From contig NZ_NIVS01000054.1 in assembly GCF_002205165.1 (NCBI RefSeq), positions 62,001 to 126,000 of the forward strand: 64,000 nucleotides of DNA. Reading direction: 5' to 3'. The DNA comes from Stenotrophomonas maltophilia (lineage in GTDB: Bacteria > Pseudomonadota > Gammaproteobacteria > Xanthomonadales > Xanthomonadaceae). Below, in pieces: positions 7,561 to 19,754 of this stretch (position 1 is its first letter; every line of letters begins with the position of its first letter). Made by a program: the position numbers and the translations under genes. The notes below the pieces were generated by a model. It was not told where the DNA came from. It worked only from the letters and a program-made list of their open reading frames with translations, and did no database searches.

Positions 7561-9413
7561 GCGCCGCCAACGCCCTGCGCATTGCCCTGGTCGGCAACCC
7601 GAACAGCGGCAAGACCGCGCTGTTCAACCAGCTCACCGGCAGCCGCCAGAAGGTGGCCAACTACACCGGCGTCACCGTCGAGCGTAAAGAAGGCCGCCTG
7701 CGCGCGCCGTCCGGCCGCGAGTTTGCCGTGCTCGATCTGCCCGGCGCCTACAGCCTCCAGCCGGCCAGCCTGGACGAGGCGATCACCCGTGACCTGTGCC
7801 GGGGCTTTTACCCAGGCGAGGCTGCCCCGGATGTCCTGCTGTGCGTGATCGATGCGACCAACCTGCGCTTGCACCTGCGCTTCGCGCTGGAACTGCGCGA
7901 GCTGGGCAAGCCGATGATCGTGGCGCTGAACATGGTCGATGCGGCCGAGCGCCGTGGCATCAAGATCGACGTCCAGGCGCTGGAACAGGCACTGGGCGTG
8001 CCGGTGGTGGAGACCGTAGCAGTGCGCCGCAACGGCGCGGCCAGGTTGGTCGAGCGCCTGGATGCCATGGTGCCGCACCTGCAGGCCCCGGTGGCGATGC
8101 CCGCGGCGCAGGCCGACTACCACGCCCAGGTGCGCGACATCCTCGCCGCCTCGGTGAGCATGCCCACACGTACGGCGAAGATCGATGACGCGCTGGACCG
8201 CTGGCTGCTGCACCCGGTATTCGGGCTGCTGACCCTGGCGGTGGTGATGTTCCTGATCTTCCAGGCGGTGTATGCCTGGGCCACGCCGGTCATGGACCTG
8301 ATCGAGGCTGGCACGGCCGCGCTGGGCGGCTGGATCGGCGGCGCGCTGCCAGAAGGCCCGCTCAACAGCCTGCTCACCGACGGCATCATCGCCGGCGTCG
8401 GCGGGGTCATCGTCTTCCTGCCGCAGATCCTGATCCTGTTCGCCTTCATCCTGGCGCTGGAAGAGTCCGGTTACCTGCCGCGCGCGGCCTTCCTGCTGGA
8501 CCGCATGATGGCGGCGGCCGGCCTGTCCGGACGTTCGTTCATTCCGCTGCTGTCCAGCTTCGCCTGTGCGGTGCCCGGCATCATGTCCACCCGCAGCATC
8601 CAGGACCCGCGCGACCGGCTGGCCACGATCCTGGTCGCGCCGCTGATGACCTGTTCGGCGCGCCTGCCGGTGTACGCGCTGCTGATCGGCGCCTTCATCC
8701 CGCAGAAGCAAATCTGGGGCGTGTTCAACCAGCAGGGCCTGGTGCTGTTCGGCCTGTACGCGGCCGGCATTCTCAGCGCGCTGCTGATGTCCTGGACCAT
8801 GAAGAAGTGGCGCCGCGACAAAAGCGAGCATCCGCTGATGCTGGAACTGCCGTCCTACCGCATCCCGCACCCGCGCGATCTGGCGGTGGGCCTGTACGAG
8901 CGCGGCATGATCTTCCTCAAGCGCGTGGGCGGCATCATCCTGGCGCTGACCATCCTGCTGTGGGTGCTGCTGTCCTTCCCGGGGGCGCCGGAGAACGCGA
9001 CCATGCCGGCGATCGACTACAGCTTCGCCGGTCAGATCGGCCATGCGATGGCGGTGTTCTTCGCGCCGCTGGGCTTCAACTGGCAGATCTGCATCGCGCT
9101 GATCCCGGGCCTGGCCGCGCGTGAAGTCGCGGTCGCCTCGCTGGCCACGGTCTACGCACTGTCCGCCGCCGATGACGATGCCGCCAGCCAGGCGCTGACC
9201 CCGCTGATCAGTGATGGCTGGTCGCTGGCCACTGCGCTGTCGTTGCTGGTCTGGTACATCTACGCCCCGATGTGCATCTCCACGCTGGCCACGATCAAGC
9301 GTGAAACCAACTCGTGGAAGCAGATGGGCTTCGCCACGTTCTACCTGTTCGCGGCCGCCTACATCGCCTCGCTGATCACCTACCAGGTGACCGTGGCACT
9401 GGGCGGCGGCTGA
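7557..9413 (+). CDS. feoB: Ferrous iron transporter FeoB
   Basis: A 618-residue inner-membrane Fe(II) transporter with an N-terminal G domain. G1 is GNPNSGKT (13-20), G3 is DLPGAYS, G4 is NMVD. About 8-9 hydrophobic helices follow from residue 220 on, including the two gate motifs with conserved Cys (SFACAVPGIMSTR and APLMTCSARLPVY). It is shorter than E. coli FeoB (773 residues) because the helical GDI region and soluble linkers are compact, as in other Xanthomonadaceae. It sits in a feoA-feoB-small membrane protein operon with four-base and one-base overlaps. Confidence 0.92.
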   Translation: MSAANALRIALVGNPNSGKTALFNQLTGSRQKVANYTGVTVERKEGRLRAPSGREFAVLDLPGAYSLQPASLDEAITRDLCRGFYPGEAAPDVLLCVIDATNLRLHLRFALELRELGKPMIVALNMVDAAERRGIKIDVQALEQALGVPVVETVAVRRNGAARLVERLDAMVPHLQAPVAMPAAQADYHAQVRDILAASVSMPTRTAKIDDALDRWLLHPVFGLLTLAVVMFLIFQAVYAWATPVMDLIEAGTAALGGWIGGALPEGPLNSLLTDGIIAGVGGVIVFLPQILILFAFILALEESGYLPRAAFLLDRMMAAAGLSGRSFIPLLSSFACAVPGIMSTRSIQDPRDRLATILVAPLMTCSARLPVYALLIGAFIPQKQIWGVFNQQGLVLFGLYAAGILSALLMSWTMKKWRRDKSEHPLMLELPSYRIPHPRDLAVGLYERGMIFLKRVGGIILALTILLWVLLSFPGAPENATMPAIDYSFAGQIGHAMAVFFAPLGFNWQICIALIPGLAAREVAVASLATVYALSAADDDAASQALTPLISDGWSLATALSLLVWYIYAPMCISTLATIKRETNSWKQMGFATFYLFAAAYIASLITYQVTVALGGG

Positions 9414-9667
9414 TGGAGACCGGCCTGCTGCTGCAGTACGCCGTGATCGCGCTGGCCGTGCTGGTCAGCGCGTGGGTGGTGATGAAAAAGCAGTTCCCGG
9501 GCACCGTGCGCAAGGCGCGCGGGGCGATCGCGCTGGGGCTGGTGAAGCCGCAGCGCGCCGCCTGGCTGCAGGCGCTGGGCCGCAGGATCGCGCCCCCGGC
9601 TGCGGGCGGCGGTGGCGCATGTGGCGGCTGTGACAGTTGTGGACCGACGCCGCCGAAGCAGCACTGA
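9413..9667 (+). CDS. Small FeoB-associated Cys-rich membrane protein
   Basis: An 84-residue protein with one N-terminal membrane helix (residues 5-22), a basic amphipathic middle and a C-terminal CGGCDSCG motif. Its start ATG shares one base with the feoB stop. Small proteins of this layout (one helix plus a Cys cluster) are a known companion of FeoB and occupy the position FeoC has in enterobacteria. A role in iron handling or FeoB regulation is inferred from position and the Cys cluster, which could bind Fe or an iron-sulfur centre. Confidence 0.75.
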   Translation: METGLLLQYAVIALAVLVSAWVVMKKQFPGTVRKARGAIALGLVKPQRAAWLQALGRRIAPPAAGGGGACGGCDSCGPTPPKQH

Positions 9668-9702
9668 GGCTGCGGGAGGTGGAGCAGGCCTTGCGGGGTG
9701 GC

Positions 9703-10464
9703 TCAGTCCCGCACCAGTCCACCATCCACCACCAGGTTCTGCCCGGTCACCGCGCGCGACCACGGCGAGGCGAAGAACAGCGCCGCATCGGCGAACTCGG
9801 CCGGGGTGGTGACACTGCGCAACGGGGTGCTTGCCGCGATGTAGTCGAACACCGCCTCCGGCGTGGCGGCACTGGCATCGGTGGTGCGCAGCAGGCCGCC
9901 GGAGAGCATGTTGACGGTGATGCCGTCCGGGCCGAGATCGCCGGCCAGGGTGCGGGTCAGCGAGAGCAGCGCTGCCTTGGCCGCGGTGTAGTCGTGATAA
10001 GGCACCACCGGGTTCTGGAACAGGTTGGTGCCGATGTTGATCACCCGGCCGAAGTGCTGCGCGCGCATGCCGGGCAGGGCGGCCTGCACCGTGTTGAGTG
10101 CGCCGCGCACGCTGCCTTCGAACTGCTGGTTGAAGGCGTCCCAGCCGATCACGTCGGCCTTGTCGCGCGCATCGCCGTTGAACGAGAACGTCGCCAGTGC
10201 GTTGTTGACCACCGTGGTGATGTCACGGCCGAAGTGCTGGCGCGCCTGTGCGAACAGGGCATCGACCTGGGCGCGGTCGGTCACGTCGGCCTGGATCGCC
10301 ACGCAGGCGCTGCCCAGCTCGGCCGCCAGCGCCTGCGCGGCGTCGGCGCTGGCATGGTAGTTGATGACGACCTGTGCGCCCTCGCGGACGAAGGCGCGGA
10401 CCAGGTGCTGACCGAGCCCGCGGGCACCGCCGGTGACGAGAACGAGCTGCTGCGAAAGCTGCAT
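9703..10464 (-). CDS. Short-chain dehydrogenase/reductase, FabG-like
   Basis: A 253-residue SDR with the Rossmann motif TGGARGLG, the N-N-A region VVNNALATF, and the catalytic YTAAK preceded by an Asn/Ser segment INIGTNLFQ. It ends GQNLVVDGGLVRD, the usual C-terminal dinucleotide-binding tail of 3-oxoacyl-ACP reductase-like SDRs. It is transcribed alone, convergent with the feo operon (35-bp gap) and divergent from dapB. The catalytic Ser usual two strands before the Tyr is not obvious (NIGTN has Thr/Asn), so activity should be regarded with caution. Substrate is unknown. Confidence 0.7.
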   Translation of the reverse strand: MQLSQQLVLVTGGARGLGQHLVRAFVREGAQVVINYHASADAAQALAAELGSACVAIQADVTDRAQVDALFAQARQHFGRDITTVVNNALATFSFNGDARDKADVIGWDAFNQQFEGSVRGALNTVQAALPGMRAQHFGRVINIGTNLFQNPVVPYHDYTAAKAALLSLTRTLAGDLGPDGITVNMLSGGLLRTTDASAATPEAVFDYIAASTPLRSVTTPAEFADAALFFASPWSRAVTGQNLVVDGGLVRD

Positions 10465-10522
10465 GGAGAGGCTGCCAAAGGGATCCACCCGATAGCGTAG
10501 CAAGCAGTGCGCGGATTTCCCC

Positions 10523-10552
10523 TTGTGCACCGTCACTGCCACCCGCTAGCCT
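10523..10552 (+). promoter_or_regulatory. Candidate dapB promoter giving a very short leader
   Basis: TTGTGC (10523-10528) and TAGCCT (10547-10552) are separated by 18 bp. A start 6-8 bases after the -10 would fall on the dapB ATG at 10559, and no Shine-Dalgarno sequence precedes that ATG, so a leaderless transcript is possible. Both hexamers are imperfect. Confidence 0.4.
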
Positions 10553-10558
10553 GCATGC

Positions 10559-11299
10559 ATGACTACCACTCCCCTACGTTTGCTCATCCACGGTGCGTCC
10601 GGCCGCATGGGCCAGGCGCTGCTTCGCCTTGCCGCCGACAACCCCGCCCTGCAGGTCGTGGCCGCGGTCACCCGCCGCTCGCCGGCCCAGCGGGTGGTGG
10701 ACGGCGTCCCTCATTTCGCCAGCAGTGAGCTCAGCGGCGCCCCCGAGTTCGACGTCGCCATCGATTTCAGCCTCCCCGAGGGCTTCGATCCGGTGCTGGC
10801 GCTGTGCGTGCAGCGCGGCGCGGGCTTCGTATCCGGCACCACCGGCATCAGCGAGGCGCAGCGCCAGGCGCTGATCCAGGCGGCGGGCCGGATTCCGCTG
10901 GTCTGGGCCTCCAACTTCAGCCTTGGCGTTGCGGTGCTCGACGAACTGGTCGAGCGCGCTGCCGCTGCCCTGGCTGGCTGGGACTGCGACATCGTCGAAT
11001 CCCACCACACCCAGAAGAAGGACGCGCCCTCCGGCACGGCCCTGACCCTGGGCGCGGCGGCGCAGAAGGGTGGGGCGCAGCCGCACTACGCCAGCCTGCG
11101 CGCCGGCGACATCGTGGGTGAGCACCTGGTCCAGTTCACCGGGCTGGGCGAGCGGATCGAGCTGACCCACCGCGCCACCAACCGCGACATCTTCGCCCGC
11201 GGCGCACTGTTTGCCGCCGCCCAACTGCCGGGCCGCGCCCCGGGCAGCTATCGGGTCCGCGACCTGCTGGATGGCGCCACGCCGCCGCCGGCCGTCTGA
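10559..11299 (+). CDS. dapB: 4-hydroxy-tetrahydrodipicolinate reductase
   Basis: A 246-residue enzyme of the diaminopimelate/lysine pathway reducing hydroxytetrahydrodipicolinate with NAD(P)H. The nucleotide-binding motif GASGRMGQ is at residues 12-19; GTTG, the catalytic ESHHTQKKDAPSGTA segment (His-His, Lys, and the SGT substrate loop) and the late FTHRA-like TGLGERIELTHRATNRDIFARGA region are all intact. The ATG at 10559 gives the family N-terminus. It precedes carA on the same strand with a 239-bp gap, the dapB-carA-carB order common in gammaproteobacteria. Confidence 0.93.
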   Translation: MTTTPLRLLIHGASGRMGQALLRLAADNPALQVVAAVTRRSPAQRVVDGVPHFASSELSGAPEFDVAIDFSLPEGFDPVLALCVQRGAGFVSGTTGISEAQRQALIQAAGRIPLVWASNFSLGVAVLDELVERAAAALAGWDCDIVESHHTQKKDAPSGTALTLGAAAQKGGAQPHYASLRAGDIVGEHLVQFTGLGERIELTHRATNRDIFARGALFAAAQLPGRAPGSYRVRDLLDGATPPPAV

Positions 11300-11407
11300 A
11301 TGGGGCCAGGCCGGCCGACGGGGCGGGCGCCTGAACCGGCGCCATGCCCCTATCGGGCTGAATAGGGCAATTGCACGCGGATACTGGCGTCGCACCCGGG
11401 TTCCCTT

Positions 11408-11413
11408 TACAAT
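11408..11413 (+). promoter_or_regulatory. -10-like element in the carA leader
   Basis: TACAAT stands in the 239-bp dapB-carA gap (11300-11538), the only good -10 match there. A poor -35 candidate (CTGGCG, 11384-11389) lies 18 bp upstream. A run of six T at 11465-11470 follows in the leader, but I see no strong stem before it, so a pyrimidine attenuator is not supported. A palindrome GGACCGGTCC occurs near 11441-11450. Nothing else was identified in this gap. Confidence 0.35.
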
Positions 11414-11538
11414 TCCCGCTCGCCGAATCACGACAGCCGGACCGGTCCAGAACCGCAGTCCGCGCTTTTTTGCAGCCGCTTTTTCGTGAAGCGCAGGCGT
11501 GACTTCGGCGACCCCTCGGTAGCCAAAGTGAGATTTCC

Positions 11539-12669
11539 GTGACCCAAGCCGCAATCCTCGTCCTCGAAGACGGCACCGTATTCGAGGGCGAATCCGTAGG
11601 CGCGCCCGGCCTGTCCGTTGGTGAGGTGGTGTTCAACACCGCCATGACCGGCTATCAGGAAGTGTTGACCGATCCTTCCTACGCCCGGCAGATGGTCACG
11701 CTGACCTACCCGCATATCGGCAACACCGGCATGACCGACCAGGACGATGAAGCGGCCAAGGTGTGGTCGGCCGGCCTGATCGTGCGCGATGTGCCGCGCC
11801 GCCCGAGCAACTGGCGCAGCCAGGTGTCGCTGCAGGATTGGCTGATCCAGCGCGGCGTGGTCGCCATCTCCGGCATCGATACCCGCAAGCTGACGCGCAT
11901 CCTGCGCGAGCGCGGCGCCCAGAACGGTGCGCTGATGGCCGGCGAAGGCCTGAGCGTGGAAACGGCGCTGGAAGCGGCGCGCAAGTTCCCGGGCCTGAAG
12001 GGCATGGATCTGGCCAAGGTGGTCAGCACCGACAAGCGTTACACCTGGACCGAGGGCCAGCTGGATCTGGACAGCAACGCCTTCGTCAACGCCGCACCGC
12101 GTTTCAAGGTGGTGGCCTATGACTTCGGCGCCAAGCTCAACATCCTGCGCATGCTGGCCGAGCGCGGCTGCGAGCTGACCGTGGTGCCGTCGCAGACCCC
12201 GGCTGCCGAAGTGCTGGCGATGAATCCGGACGGCGTGTTTCTCTCCAACGGCCCGGGCGATCCGGAGCCGTGCGATTACGCGATCGCCGCGATCAAGACC
12301 TTCCTGGAGAAGAAGGTGCCGACCTTCGGCATCTGCCTGGGCCACCAGCTGCTGGCGCTGGCCTCCGGCGCGAAGACGGTCAAGATGGGACACGGCCACC
12401 ACGGCGCCAACCACCCGGTCCAGGATCTGGACGGCGGCCGCGTGATGATCACCTCGCAGAACCATGGTTTCGCGGTCGATGAGGCCTCGCTGCCGGCCAA
12501 CCTGCGCGTGACCCACCGTTCGCTGTTCGACGGCACCAACCAGGGCATCGCGCGCACGGACGTGCCGGCGTTCTCGTTCCAGGGCCATCCGGAAGCCTCG
12601 CCGGGCCCGCATGACGTCGGTCCGCTGTTCGACCGCTTTGTGACGATGATGGCCGAGGCCAAGGCGTGA
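11539..12669 (+). CDS. carA: Carbamoyl-phosphate synthase small subunit
   Basis: A 376-residue glutaminase subunit that delivers ammonia to CarB for carbamoyl phosphate (arginine and pyrimidine synthesis). N-terminal half: [13 protein letters not shown] and [28 protein letters not shown]-terminal class I amidotransferase domain: nucleophile Cys in FGICLGHQ and the His/Glu pair in [11 protein letters not shown]. The start is GTG at 11539, which gives the conserved N-terminus; no nearby ATG does. The TGA overlaps the start of the small secreted-protein gene that separates it from carB. Confidence 0.95.
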   Translation: MTQAAILVLEDGTVFEGESVGAPGLSVGEVVFNTAMTGYQEVLTDPSYARQMVTLTYPHIGNTGMTDQDDEAAKVWSAGLIVRDVPRRPSNWRSQVSLQDWLIQRGVVAISGIDTRKLTRILRERGAQNGALMAGEGLSVETALEAARKFPGLKGMDLAKVVSTDKRYTWTEGQLDLDSNAFVNAAPRFKVVAYDFGAKLNILRMLAERGCELTVVPSQTPAAEVLAMNPDGVFLSNGPGDPEPCDYAIAAIKTFLEKKVPTFGICLGHQLLALASGAKTVKMGHGHHGANHPVQDLDGGRVMITSQNHGFAVDEASLPANLRVTHRSLFDGTNQGIARTDVPAFSFQGHPEASPGPHDVGPLFDRFVTMMAEAKA

Positions 12670-13223
12670 TGCGCAGCCCCGCGCTGCTGCTCTCGCTGGT
12701 GTGCCTTACCGGCGTGGCCCAAGCCGCGCCGGCGACCGATGCGCAGGTGCAGGCGGTCGTACAGAAGCTGGGCCTGGGCACGCTGGGCACGGACATGGCC
12801 AAGCTGATGGTCGACAACGTGCCCGCGCTCAATGCGCTGCCCGAGACCGATCGCCAGTGCGCGCATGCGCCGATCAAGAGCCTGCTCGACGCACAGTTCC
12901 GTCGTTCGGTGATCTCCGGCCTCGGCGACGACGGTGACCAGGTGATCGCGGAGTGGTCGCGCTTCCTGGGGACTCCCGGTGGCAAGAGCCTCTCCTCGGC
13001 CTTCGCCGCTGCGAATCCATCGACGATCGCCGAAAAGTCCAACGCGGATCTGAGTGAAACGGAGCGCGCCGAGGTGGCCACCTTCCTGGCCAGCCCGGCC
13101 TACGCCCGCTTCATCGCCACGCTCGACATCGAATCGGAGCTGCCCGACGACATCGGCGTGCAGCTGGCGAAAGGACTGCAGGACCAGTGCCGGATCGCGC
13201 TGAACCCCGACGATATTTCCTGA
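12669..13223 (+). CDS. Secreted hypothetical protein between carA and carB
   Basis: A 184-residue protein with a clear Sec signal peptide (basic MRSP, hydrophobic ALLLSLVCLTGV, cleavage after AQA at about residue 19). The mature protein is mostly helical, has Cys in RQCAHA and DQCRI, and looks like a DUF2059-type periplasmic helical protein, although I do not see a decisive motif. The ATG overlaps the carA stop by one base, so it is translated with carA, and carB follows after 54 bp. A periplasmic protein embedded in a carbamoyl-phosphate operon has no obvious metabolic reason; the arrangement is recalled as common in Xanthomonadaceae. Confidence 0.75.
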   Translation: MRSPALLLSLVCLTGVAQAAPATDAQVQAVVQKLGLGTLGTDMAKLMVDNVPALNALPETDRQCAHAPIKSLLDAQFRRSVISGLGDDGDQVIAEWSRFLGTPGGKSLSSAFAAANPSTIAEKSNADLSETERAEVATFLASPAYARFIATLDIESELPDDIGVQLAKGLQDQCRIALNPDDIS

Positions 13224-13277
13224 TCGACAGCGTGCGATCACCCCCATCTGCCTCGCTGTCCAGACTTAGAGAAGACA

Positions 13278-16516
<3,239 letters not shown>

Positions 16517-16520
<4 letters not shown>

Positions 16521-16993
16521 GAGCACCGATCACCCTGAAGGGCGCGCAGCGTCTGCGCGAAGAGCTTGATCACCTGAAGTCGGTCAAGCGCCCGAAGGTC
16601 ATCGCGGCGATCGCCGAGGCACGCGAACACGGCGATCTCAAGGAGAACGCCGAGTACCACGCCGCGCGCGAAGAGCAGGGCTTCATCGAAGGCCGCATCA
16701 AGCAGCTGGAAGGCGAGCTGTCGCATGCCGAGATCATCGACATCACCAAGCTCAACGCCGGCAGCAAGGTGGTGTTCGGCGCCACCGTCGAGCTGTCGGA
16801 CGTGGAGAGCGATGAAGAGAAGCGCTACCAGATCGTGGGCGACCTGGAAGCGGACATCAAGCTGGGCCTGATCGCGATCTCCTCGCCGCTGGCCCGTGCC
16901 TTGATCGGCAAGCTGGAAGGCGATGCGGTCACCATCGACGCACCGGCCGGCCAGCGCGAGTACGAAATCGTCAGCGTCCAGTACCTGGACTGA
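16517..16993 (+). CDS. greA: Transcript cleavage factor GreA
   Basis: A 158-residue protein of normal GreA length. The N-terminal coiled coil contains the acidic tip motif [16 protein letters not shown] that enters the RNA polymerase secondary channel and coordinates Mg for cleavage of backtracked RNA; the C-terminal FKBP-like domain carries [10 protein letters not shown] and ends [15 protein letters not shown]. The ATG overlaps the carB stop by four bases. The carB-greA-rpfE-recJ order is the same as in the Xanthomonas rpf region. Confidence 0.95.
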
Positions 16994-16998
16994 CGGCG

Positions 16999-17919
16999 AT
17001 GGCCACGGCGACGTTGTTGCTGCCGGCGCGCAGCCGGTTTCCGGCGGCGCCGCTGCCCGATGACGTCGCCAAGGCGCTGGGGCGCGCGCAGCGCCTCAGC
17101 GCCGAGCCGGGCGAACGCGCCCAGCTGCGTCGGCACTTCCAGGCGCAGCCGGACGCCTGGTCCGCCGCCGCGTTGACCCGCCAGCTGGATGTCGGCGATG
17201 CCGATGGGGCGGTGTGGCTGCGCGCCGATCCGGCCAACGTGGTGCCGGACATGCATGGCGCCCGCCTGATGGGGCACGGGGATACCCTGCGCCCGGATCT
17301 GGCCGATGTGATGCATCTGCTGCCGGCGTTGCAGCCGTTGTTTGCCGGGTTCGGTTTCGTCCTGGATGCGCCGGTGCCGTCGCGCTGGTACCTGCGCCTG
17401 CCGCCGGGCACGACCCTGCCAGCCTTTGCCGAGCCGGACGAAGTGCTTGGCGATGATCTGTTCGCCCATCTGCCCGAAGGCGATGCCGGCCGCCGTTGGC
17501 GCGCCCTGCTGACCGAAGCGCAGGTGGTGCTGCATCAACATCCGTGGAACCAGCAGCGCGTGAGCGAGGGCAAGCGCGCGATCAATTCGTTGTGGTTCTG
17601 GGGTGGCGGTGAGCTGCCCGAACGTGTGACCACCGCGCACGCCCAGGTCCGCAGCCGCGATGCGCTGTTGCAGGCACTGGCCAAGGCCGCGGGCCTGCAG
17701 GCCGATGGCGAGCAGACCGTGGATGCGCTGGTGGACCTGCGCCAGCTGCGCTCATTGGAGCAGCTGGGCAATGAGGCGATCCGCCCGTTGCTGGCGGCGG
17801 TCGCACGGGGGGAGTTGAAGCGGCTGGTGCTGGATTTCGAGGACGGCGCCCGCGTGGAGATCGACAAGACCCAACGCTGGCGGTTCTGGAAGAAGCCGGT
17901 GCAGTTGCACGATCTCTGA
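16999..17919 (+). CDS. rpfE: RpfE-like regulatory protein
   Basis: A 306-residue protein of the family annotated in Xanthomonas as RpfE (COG4255), assigned here mainly because it lies between greA and recJ, exactly where rpfE lies in X. campestris. The sequence has an N-terminal basic/hydrophobic stretch, the block MLLPALQPLFAGFGFVLDAPVPSRWYL-type centre, a conserved HQHPWNQQR and the SLWFWGGGELP motif near residue 200, and a C-terminal segment ending KTQRWRFWKKP. No catalytic motif is known to me. In Xanthomonas, rpfE mutants are altered in extracellular enzyme and polysaccharide production. It follows greA after 5 bp, so it is probably in the carB-greA operon. Confidence 0.6.
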   Translation: MATATLLLPARSRFPAAPLPDDVAKALGRAQRLSAEPGERAQLRRHFQAQPDAWSAAALTRQLDVGDADGAVWLRADPANVVPDMHGARLMGHGDTLRPDLADVMHLLPALQPLFAGFGFVLDAPVPSRWYLRLPPGTTLPAFAEPDEVLGDDLFAHLPEGDAGRRWRALLTEAQVVLHQHPWNQQRVSEGKRAINSLWFWGGGELPERVTTAHAQVRSRDALLQALAKAAGLQADGEQTVDALVDLRQLRSLEQLGNEAIRPLLAAVARGELKRLVLDFEDGARVEIDKTQRWRFWKKPVQLHDL

Positions 17920-17934
17920 GTGCATGCCCAAGGA

Positions 17935-17962
17935 CAGCCGGCCAGCGGTCGGCTCTGCCGGT
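17935..17962. repeat. SMAG-like hairpin between rpfE and recJ
   Basis: The arms around AGCCGGCC and GGTCGGCT pair across a loop of about three bases with one mismatch; read on the minus strand the element begins GCAGAGCCGACC, close to the GTAG-headed palindromes abundant in Stenotrophomonas maltophilia. It falls in the 67-bp gap and may also slow or end transcription between the genes. Confidence 0.45.
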
Positions 17963-17986
17963 AGCGGGGCGGTATCATGCTCGCGC

Positions 17987-19738
17987 ATGTCATTGATCGA
18001 GCCTGTTTTGACCCCGTCTGAAGCACCCCGTATCCAGCGCCGTCCTGCCGCCGTCAGCGAGTGGCCGTCCTCCATGTTGCCCTTGCTGCAGCGCCTGTAT
18101 GCCGCGCGCGGGGTCACCGATGCCGCGCAGGCCCAGCCGAAGCTGGCCCAGCTGCATGCGCCGGACCTGCTCGGCAGCATGCAGGCCGCGGTAACGCTGC
18201 TGGCCGATGCGATCGCCCGTAACGAACGCATCCTGATCGTCGGCGATTTCGACTGCGATGGCGCCACCGCCTGTGCGGTCGGCGTGCGCGGCCTGCGCAT
18301 GCTCGGCGCGCGCGATGTGGTGCACGCGGTGCCCAACCGCATGCTGCACGGCTACGGGCTGTCGCCGTCACTGGTGGCCGAACTGGCCCCGCTCAATCCC
18401 GGGCTGCTGGTCACCGTCGACCATGGCATCGCCTGCCACGCCGGCGTCAACGCGGCCAAGGCGCTGGGCTGGAAAGTACTGGTCACCGACCACCATTTGC
18501 CGGGCGAGCACCTGCCGCCGGCCGATGCGATCGTCGACCCCAACATCAGCGGCGATGCCTTCCCGAGCAAGGCGCTGGCCGGCGTCGGGGTGATCTTCTA
18601 TGTGTTGATGGCGCTGCGCCGCCACCTGCGCGAGCAGGGCGCGTACGCCACGGCCCCGGAGCCGGATCTGTTGACCCTGCTGGACCTGGTCGCGGTCGGA
18701 ACCGTCGCTGATCTGGTCGCGCTGGATGACAACAACCGCGCCCTGGTCTCGGCCGGTCTGCGCCGGCTGCGCAGTGGCAAGGGCTGCGTGGGGCTGCAGG
18801 CGCTGATCGAGGCCAGTGGCCGCGACGCTTCGCGGCTGACCGGCAGCGACATCGGCTTCGCGCTCGGGCCGCGCCTGAACGCGGCGGGTCGGCTGGAAGA
18901 CATGGCGCTGGGCATCGAACTGCTGCTCACCGAAGACCGCGCCCACGCGCGTGAGATCGCCACCACGCTGGAATCGATCAACACCGAGCGCCGTGCGGTC
19001 CAGCAGCTGATGACCGACGACGCCGAACTGGCCGTGTCCCGTGCGGTGCTCAGTGCCGAGGGCGTACGCCCGGTTGCGGCCTGCCTGTTCGATGCCGAGT
19101 GGCATCCGGGCGTGGTCGGCCTGGTCGCGTCCAAGATGAAAGATCGCCTGCACCGGCCGGTGATCGCGTTCGCGCCCTCAGAACCCGGCGGCGACTCGCT
19201 GCGTGGCTCGGCGCGCTCGATCCCCGGCTTCCATATCCGTGACGCGCTGGCCTTGGTCAACGCGGCGCACCCGGGCCTGATCGACAAGTTCGGTGGCCAC
19301 GCCATGGCCGCCGGCCTGAGCCTGCCGCACGCACAGTTGGCCGCGTTCGAGCAGGCCTTCGTGGACGTGGTGGAGCGCACGCTGGATCCACTGTCGCTGC
19401 AGCAGCTGCTGCTGACCGATGGCGAGCTGTTGCCGCAGGAACTGGATTTCGCCCACGCCGAGGCGCTGCGCCTGGCCGGGCCGTGGGGGCAGGGCTTCCC
19501 CGAGCCGCTGTTCGATGGTCACTTCCAGGTAGCGCGCTGGCAGGTGCTCAAAGAGAAACACCTGAAACTGAGCCTGCGCGTGCCGGGCCGTGCCGAGCCG
19601 ATCAGCGCCATCCACTTCAGCGGCTGGACCGGCAATGCGCCGGCCAACCAGGTGCATATCGCTTACCGGCTGGTCAGCGATGATTACCGCGGCGGCGGCG
19701 CGATCCAGTTGATCGTGGAGCACTGCGCCGACGCATGA
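17987..19738 (+). CDS. recJ: Single-stranded-DNA-specific exonuclease RecJ
   Basis: A 583-residue DHH-family 5'-3' exonuclease used in recombination and repair. Motifs of the catalytic core: DFDCDGATA (motif I), VDHGIACHAG (II), TDHHLPG (III, the DHH), and DPNISGD; the DHHA1 domain shows GGHAMAAGLSL (about residue 435) and an OB fold closes the protein. The ATG at 17987 (MSLIEPVLTPSEAPRIQRRP) begins the conserved N-terminus. It converges with the DUF1176 gene with only 16 bp between stops. Confidence 0.93.
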   Translation: MSLIEPVLTPSEAPRIQRRPAAVSEWPSSMLPLLQRLYAARGVTDAAQAQPKLAQLHAPDLLGSMQAAVTLLADAIARNERILIVGDFDCDGATACAVGVRGLRMLGARDVVHAVPNRMLHGYGLSPSLVAELAPLNPGLLVTVDHGIACHAGVNAAKALGWKVLVTDHHLPGEHLPPADAIVDPNISGDAFPSKALAGVGVIFYVLMALRRHLREQGAYATAPEPDLLTLLDLVAVGTVADLVALDDNNRALVSAGLRRLRSGKGCVGLQALIEASGRDASRLTGSDIGFALGPRLNAAGRLEDMALGIELLLTEDRAHAREIATTLESINTERRAVQQLMTDDAELAVSRAVLSAEGVRPVAACLFDAEWHPGVVGLVASKMKDRLHRPVIAFAPSEPGGDSLRGSARSIPGFHIRDALALVNAAHPGLIDKFGGHAMAAGLSLPHAQLAAFEQAFVDVVERTLDPLSLQQLLLTDGELLPQELDFAHAEALRLAGPWGQGFPEPLFDGHFQVARWQVLKEKHLKLSLRVPGRAEPISAIHFSGWTGNAPANQVHIAYRLVSDDYRGGGAIQLIVEHCADA

Positions 19739-19754
19739 CCAGGCGCGGTGCGGC

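Noticed and set aside
11464..11472. Pyrimidine attenuator or intrinsic terminator in the carA leader
   Set aside because: A T-run is present but no stable stem directly precedes it, and no short pyrimidine-responsive leader peptide was found.
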